From contig NZ_SOHM01000031.1 of NCBI RefSeq assembly GCF_004403945.1, positions 212,532 to 276,531 of the forward strand: DNA of 64,000 bases, given 5' to 3'. The notes below the pieces were generated by a model. The model was not told the origin of the DNA. It saw only the letters and a program-made list of their open reading frames with translations, and made no database searches. The DNA is from Cryobacterium lactosi. GTDB lineage: Bacteria; Actinomycetota; Actinomycetes; Actinomycetales; Microbacteriaceae. Shown here piece after piece: positions 60,446 to 64,000 of the stretch (its first letter is position 1; every line of letters starts with the position of its first letter). The translations under genes were made by a program, and so were the position numbers.

Positions 60446-61318
60446 ATGACTACCGACGATCTCCTGACGGTCTCCCAGTTCAGTGTTTCGTACGACGTGA
60501 CTCCACCCGTCGAGGCCGTGCGAAACGTATCCCTCACCGTGCGCCGAGGCGAGATCCTTGGTCTCGCGGGCGAATCCGGCTGCGGCAAGACCACCCTCGC
60601 CTACGGCATCCAGCGACTGCTCAAGCCGCCCGCCGTGATCACCTCCGGCTCCGCCGTCTTCCACGACGAATCCGGCGAGGACTTCGACATCAACACGATG
60701 GACGAGATCCAGATGCGCGCCTTCCGGTGGGAGAAAGCCTCCATGGTCTTCCAGGGGGCGATGAACGCGCTCAACCCGATCATCACCATCGGGGCCCAGC
60801 TGCAGGACGTCTTCTCCACCCACCGCCCGGCCATGACCCGAACCGAACGGCGGCTGGAATCCGGCCGGCTGCTCGACCTCGTCGGCGTGGGCAGCAACCG
60901 GCTGCGGTCCTACCCCCACGAACTGTCCGGCGGGATGCGCCAGCGCGTGATGATCGCGATGGCCCTGGCCCTCAAACCCCAGCTGATGATCATGGACGAA
61001 CCCACCACCGCGCTGGACGTTCTTGTGCAGCGAGAGATCATCGAGCAGATCTCCGAGCTCCGTGCCGAGTTCGGCTTCTCCGTGATCTTCATCACCCACG
61101 ACCTCCCGCTGCTCCTGGAGATCTCCGACCGCATCGCCGTGATGCGCGACGGCCGCATCGTCGAGATCGACACGGCCCGCAAGCTCTACGAGAACCCCAC
61201 CCACGACTACACCCGCCGGCTACTGGCCTCGTTCCCGAGCCTCACCGGCGAGCGCGGCGGCTTCGTGCGCCGCCCCGGCGAGCCCGCGCTCGACGAAGAA
61301 GCAGGGAGCATCCGATGA
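60446..61318 (+). CDS. ABC transporter ATP-binding protein (DppD/OppD-like)
   Basis: A 290-residue ATPase. Walker [10 protein letters not shown] (about 41-49), Q-loop '[11 protein letters not shown]', signature [15 protein letters not shown] and Walker [14 protein letters not shown] are intact. 'SGGMRQR' and the QGAMNALNP string are specific to the peptide/oligosaccharide (Dpp/Opp) group. The tail lacks the iron-sulphur-type cysteine cluster of many OppD proteins. Ribosome site weak; a frame of seven codons overlaps its start at 60426. Its stop overlaps the next ATPase (ATGA). Confidence 0.9.
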   Translation: MTTDDLLTVSQFSVSYDVTPPVEAVRNVSLTVRRGEILGLAGESGCGKTTLAYGIQRLLKPPAVITSGSAVFHDESGEDFDINTMDEIQMRAFRWEKASMVFQGAMNALNPIITIGAQLQDVFSTHRPAMTRTERRLESGRLLDLVGVGSNRLRSYPHELSGGMRQRVMIAMALALKPQLMIMDEPTTALDVLVQREIIEQISELRAEFGFSVIFITHDLPLLLEISDRIAVMRDGRIVEIDTARKLYENPTHDYTRRLLASFPSLTGERGGFVRRPGEPALDEEAGSIR

Positions 61319-62121
61319 CCACCCTCGAGTTCAAGAATGTCTCGAAGAAGTACCGCGTGCGAGGGTCCGGTGAACTGCTCGCCCTCGACAAGGTCAGCTT
61401 CACCCTCACCTCCGGCCAAACCATCGCCCTGGTCGGCCAGAGCGGCAGCGGCAAGTCCACCATCGCGAAGATCCTCACCCAGCTGGAACGGGTCAGCTCC
61501 GGCGAGGTGCTGCTCGACGGCACCCCGATCCCCACCTGGGGCCGGCCGTTGCGGCGCTACCGGCAGAGCGTGCGCATGGTGTTCCAAGACCCGTTCGCCT
61601 CGCTGAACCCGGCCCACACCATCCGACACCACATCGAACGGCCGCTGCGGCTGGACAAGGTGGTTCCCGCCGACCAGGTGGAGGAGGAGGTGTTCAGACT
61701 GCTCAACCGGGTGCGGCTCTCACCCGAGCAGACCATCGACCGGCGCCCGCACGAACTCTCCGGCGGCCAACGGCAACGCGTTGCCATCGCCAGGGCCCTC
61801 GCATCGCGGCCCGCACTGCTCATCGCCGACGAACCCGTCTCGATGCTCGACGTCTCCATCCGGCTCGAGGTGCTCAACCTGCTCGCCGAACTACAGCGCG
61901 AAGCGAACCTGGGTGTGCTCTACATCACCCACGACCTCGCCACCGCCCGGCACTTCAGCGACGAGATCATGGTGCTGCACCACGGCACGGTCGTGGAGCG
62001 CGGCAAAGCCGACGACGTCATCCTGCGACCCCAGCACCCGTACACCCGCGCCCTCCGCGACGCCTCTCCCGACCCGGAGAAGCACTTCGCGGTACCGACC
62101 ACTCCAGGAGCCACCTCGTGA
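61315..62121 (+). CDS. ABC transporter ATP-binding protein (DppF/OppF-like)
   Basis: A 268-residue ATPase. Walker A GQSGSGKST (about 43-51), Q-loop 'VFQDPFASLNP' and signature LSGGQRQRVAIARAL are intact. Walker B LLIADEPVSMLDVS has Val-Ser in place of the usual Thr-Ser/Ala. The start overlaps the preceding ATPase, and the stop overlaps the permease GTG. It heterodimerises with the DppD-like subunit. Confidence 0.9.
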   Translation: MTTLEFKNVSKKYRVRGSGELLALDKVSFTLTSGQTIALVGQSGSGKSTIAKILTQLERVSSGEVLLDGTPIPTWGRPLRRYRQSVRMVFQDPFASLNPAHTIRHHIERPLRLDKVVPADQVEEEVFRLLNRVRLSPEQTIDRRPHELSGGQRQRVAIARALASRPALLIADEPVSMLDVSIRLEVLNLLAELQREANLGVLYITHDLATARHFSDEIMVLHHGTVVERGKADDVILRPQHPYTRALRDASPDPEKHFAVPTTPGATS

Positions 62122-63101
62122 GATTCTTCTTGCGCCGCGCCGCGTTCTACGCCTTCACGGCCTGGGCGGCGATCACGATCAACTTCTTCCTGCCCCGCAT
62201 GATGAAGGGTGACCCGGTCTCCGCCTACCTGCAGAAGAACCAGGGTCGGATCAGCCCGGAGGCCATCGACTCGCTGCGTACGCTGTTCGGCCTGGACTCG
62301 AACAAGAGCCTCCTCGAGCAGTACATCGACTACTGGCAGTTGCTGTTCTCCGGCGACCTGGGCCGCTCGTTCTCCAAGGGCCTGGCCCCGGTGACGGATG
62401 TGATCGCCTCGGCCATCCCGTGGACCGTCGGTCTGGTGGGCATCGCGACCGTGATCTCGTTTGTGGTCGGCACCGCGATCGGTGCGTTCATCGGCTGGCG
62501 CCGCGGCAGCCGGGCGGACGGCATCGTGCCCGTCGCGACCTTCTTCTCCACCGTGCCGTACTTCTGGATGGGCCTGATCGCGATCGCGATCTTCTCCACC
62601 ACACTGGGCTGGTTCCCCGCGTCGCACGCCTATGACAAGGGCACCCAACCCAGCTTCACCCTGGAGTTCGCCGGCCAGGTGATCCAGCACGGCTTCCTGC
62701 CCGCGCTGACCCTGGTGATCGGCTCGCTCGGCGGCTGGATCCTGGGCATGCGCAACATGATGATCACCGTCCTCGACGAGGACTACGTCACCGTGGCGCA
62801 GGCCAAGGGACTCAGGCCCTCCCGGGTGCTGGTGAACTACGCAGCCCGGAACGCCTCCCTGCCGCAGCTGTCGAGCTTCGCGATGTCGCTCGGCTTCATC
62901 GTGGGCGGCACCCTGGTGATGGAGCTGGTCTTCTCCTACCCGGGCGCCGGCAAGCTGCTCCTGGACGCGACGACAGCCAAGGACTACCCGCTGATGCAGG
63001 GCCTGTTCCTGGTGATCACGTTGACCGTGCTCGTGGCCAACATCCTCGCCGACGTCGCCTACGCGATCCTCGACCCGCGCACCCGCCAGATGGAGGCCTG
63101 A
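62118..63101 (+). CDS. ABC transporter permease (DppB/OppB-like)
   Basis: A 327-residue permease with six helices. It starts 'MRFFLRRAAFYAFTAWAAITINFFLPRMM', the family's N-terminal helix (split), followed by the large outer loop (about 35-95). The cytoplasmic coupling motif is 'VTVAQAKGLRPSRVLVNYAARNA' (split; about 225-250). GTG overlaps the DppF-like stop. Confidence 0.9.
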   Translation: MRFFLRRAAFYAFTAWAAITINFFLPRMMKGDPVSAYLQKNQGRISPEAIDSLRTLFGLDSNKSLLEQYIDYWQLLFSGDLGRSFSKGLAPVTDVIASAIPWTVGLVGIATVISFVVGTAIGAFIGWRRGSRADGIVPVATFFSTVPYFWMGLIAIAIFSTTLGWFPASHAYDKGTQPSFTLEFAGQVIQHGFLPALTLVIGSLGGWILGMRNMMITVLDEDYVTVAQAKGLRPSRVLVNYAARNASLPQLSSFAMSLGFIVGGTLVMELVFSYPGAGKLLLDATTAKDYPLMQGLFLVITLTVLVANILADVAYAILDPRTRQMEA

Positions 63102-63103
63102 GC

Positions 63104-64000
63104 ATGACGTTCCCCAACACCGTGGCCGCAGCGGTTCCCGCTGTGCCCCCGGCGCAGACCAGAAAGCGCGGCACACTGAGCCGGCTCGGCCAGACCTTCG
63201 CGATGTTCCGCAACGGCAAGTCCATCGCGGGCCTGAGCATCCTGGGCGTCTTCGTGCTGATCGCGATCTTCGGCGACTGGATCGCCCCGTACGGCCCGCT
63301 CGACAAGGACTTCACGGCCCTGCGGCAGCCGCCGTCCTGGGTGCACTGGCTCGGCACCACCCACATGGGCGAAGACGTGCTCAGCCAGATCATCTACGGC
63401 ACCCGCGGGGTACTGGTGGTGGGCTTCACCGCGGGGGTCATCGCCACCATCATCGCCGTCGCGATCGGTGTCACCGCCGGTTACGTCACCGGCTGGCGCA
63501 GCGAATCGCTCTCGGCGCTGACCAACGTGTTCCTGGTCATCCCGGGGCTGCCGCTGATCATCATCATCGCCTCACAGTACGAGAACCCCAGCCTGCTGCT
63601 GATCTCCTCGGTGCTGGCCATCACCGGCTGGGCCTGGGGCGGACGGGTGCTGCGCGCCCAGACGATGTCGCTGCGCAACCGCGACTTCATCCAGGCCGCG
63701 CGCGCCAACGGGGAGCCGCTGTACCGCATCATCGCGGTGGAGATGCTGCCCAACCTCACGGCGATCATCGCGTCGAGCTTCGTGGGCACGGTCATCGCCG
63801 CCGTGCTGGGCCTGACCACCCTGGCGTTCATCGGGGTCATCCCGATCACCAACCTGAACTGGGGCACGATCCTGTTCTGGGCCCAGCAGAACGGCGCGTT
63901 CCCGGACTTCTGGTGGTGGTACGTGCCGGCCGGCCTGTGCATCGCCCTGCTCGGCATGGCACTGTCGCTGATCAACTTCGGCATCGACGAGTACGTCAAT
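63104..64000 (+). CDS. ABC transporter permease (DppC/OppC-like), cut off by window edge
   Basis: 299 residues are visible, without a stop. A cytoplasmic tail of 40 residues is followed by the family helix 'KSIAGLSILGVFVLIAIFGDWIAPYGP' (split), the outer-loop motif 'HWLGTTHMGEDVLSQIIYGTR' (split; about 83-104, normally G-T-D-x-x-G-R-D) and the coupling motif 'RNRDFIQAARANGEPLYRII' (about 190-210). The normal length is about 300-330, so only the end is missing. It pairs with the DppB-like permease two bases upstream. Confidence 0.88.
   Translation, partial: MTFPNTVAAAVPAVPPAQTRKRGTLSRLGQTFAMFRNGKSIAGLSILGVFVLIAIFGDWIAPYGPLDKDFTALRQPPSWVHWLGTTHMGEDVLSQIIYGTRGVLVVGFTAGVIATIIAVAIGVTAGYVTGWRSESLSALTNVFLVIPGLPLIIIIASQYENPSLLLISSVLAITGWAWGGRVLRAQTMSLRNRDFIQAARANGEPLYRIIAVEMLPNLTAIIASSFVGTVIAAVLGLTTLAFIGVIPITNLNWGTILFWAQQNGAFPDFWWWYVPAGLCIALLGMALSLINFGIDEYVN

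Noticed and set aside
1-64000. Search for tRNA/rRNA genes, CRISPR arrays, insertion sequences, att sites and prophage genes
   Set aside because: No transposase, integrase, phage or RNA-gene sequence was recognised; only short operator-type and terminator-type repeats were seen.

Overview
The window is high-GC DNA with frequent GTG starts, many ATGA/GTGA stop-start overlaps and gene families typical of Actinobacteria (ROK, LacI, PadR and MmyB-type regulators, CUT1 sugar importers without their own ATPase). A Microbacteriaceae-like soil or cold-environment bacterium such as Cryobacterium would fit, but that assignment is inference from gene style, not from a marker gene. No tRNA, rRNA, CRISPR array, insertion sequence or prophage was seen.

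Layout. 1-5.5 kb: a truncated FtsX-type ABC permease, an MFS exporter and a RibD/DHFR-like reductase, with a perfect 20-bp palindrome between the last two. 5.6-10.1 kb: a fructan locus, secreted GH68 levansucrase, membrane-anchored GH32 fructanase and a convergent LacI regulator, with a perfect 18-bp LacI-type operator in front of the GH68 gene. 10.3-14.1 kb: a four-gene osmoprotectant importer. 14.2-16.5 kb: an MBL-fold hydrolase and a TetR/DUF4386 divergent pair with stacked operators. 16.6-24.6 kb (minus strand): a galactoside/fucoside operon (GH29 fucosidase, ROK regulator, CUT1 importer, GH42 beta-galactosidase) with the same 21-bp operator pattern at two places. 24.8-26.2 kb: DUF808 and VOC genes.

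26.4-35.8 kb: a probable copper-oxidase module. It consists of a 1871-residue secreted multicopper oxidase with a CotA-like core and many added repeats, a CopC-CopD fusion, and a convergent response regulator/histidine kinase pair. 35.9-36.1 kb: a wrecked fragment of glucose-6-phosphate isomerase. 36.2-43.8 kb: a mannoside operon (ROK regulator, CUT1 importer, GH38 alpha-mannosidase) closed by a strong terminator. 44-49.8 kb: RhtB-type exporter, PadR + UbiB-like kinase, AlkD-type DNA glycosylase with a tiny downstream ORF, and an MmyB-type regulator with a divergent SDR. 49.8-57.2 kb: an overlapping four-gene ABC operon with two ATPases and two very large FtsX permeases behind a palindromic operator. 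57.4-64 kb: a GerW-like protein, a TetR regulator and a family-5 solute-binding importer (SBP, two ATPases, two permeases) that runs off the right edge.

Taken together the window is dominated by carbohydrate capture. Three separate loci handle fructans, galactosides/fucosides and mannosides, each with its own local regulator. The two CUT1 importers have no ATPase here and probably share one encoded elsewhere.
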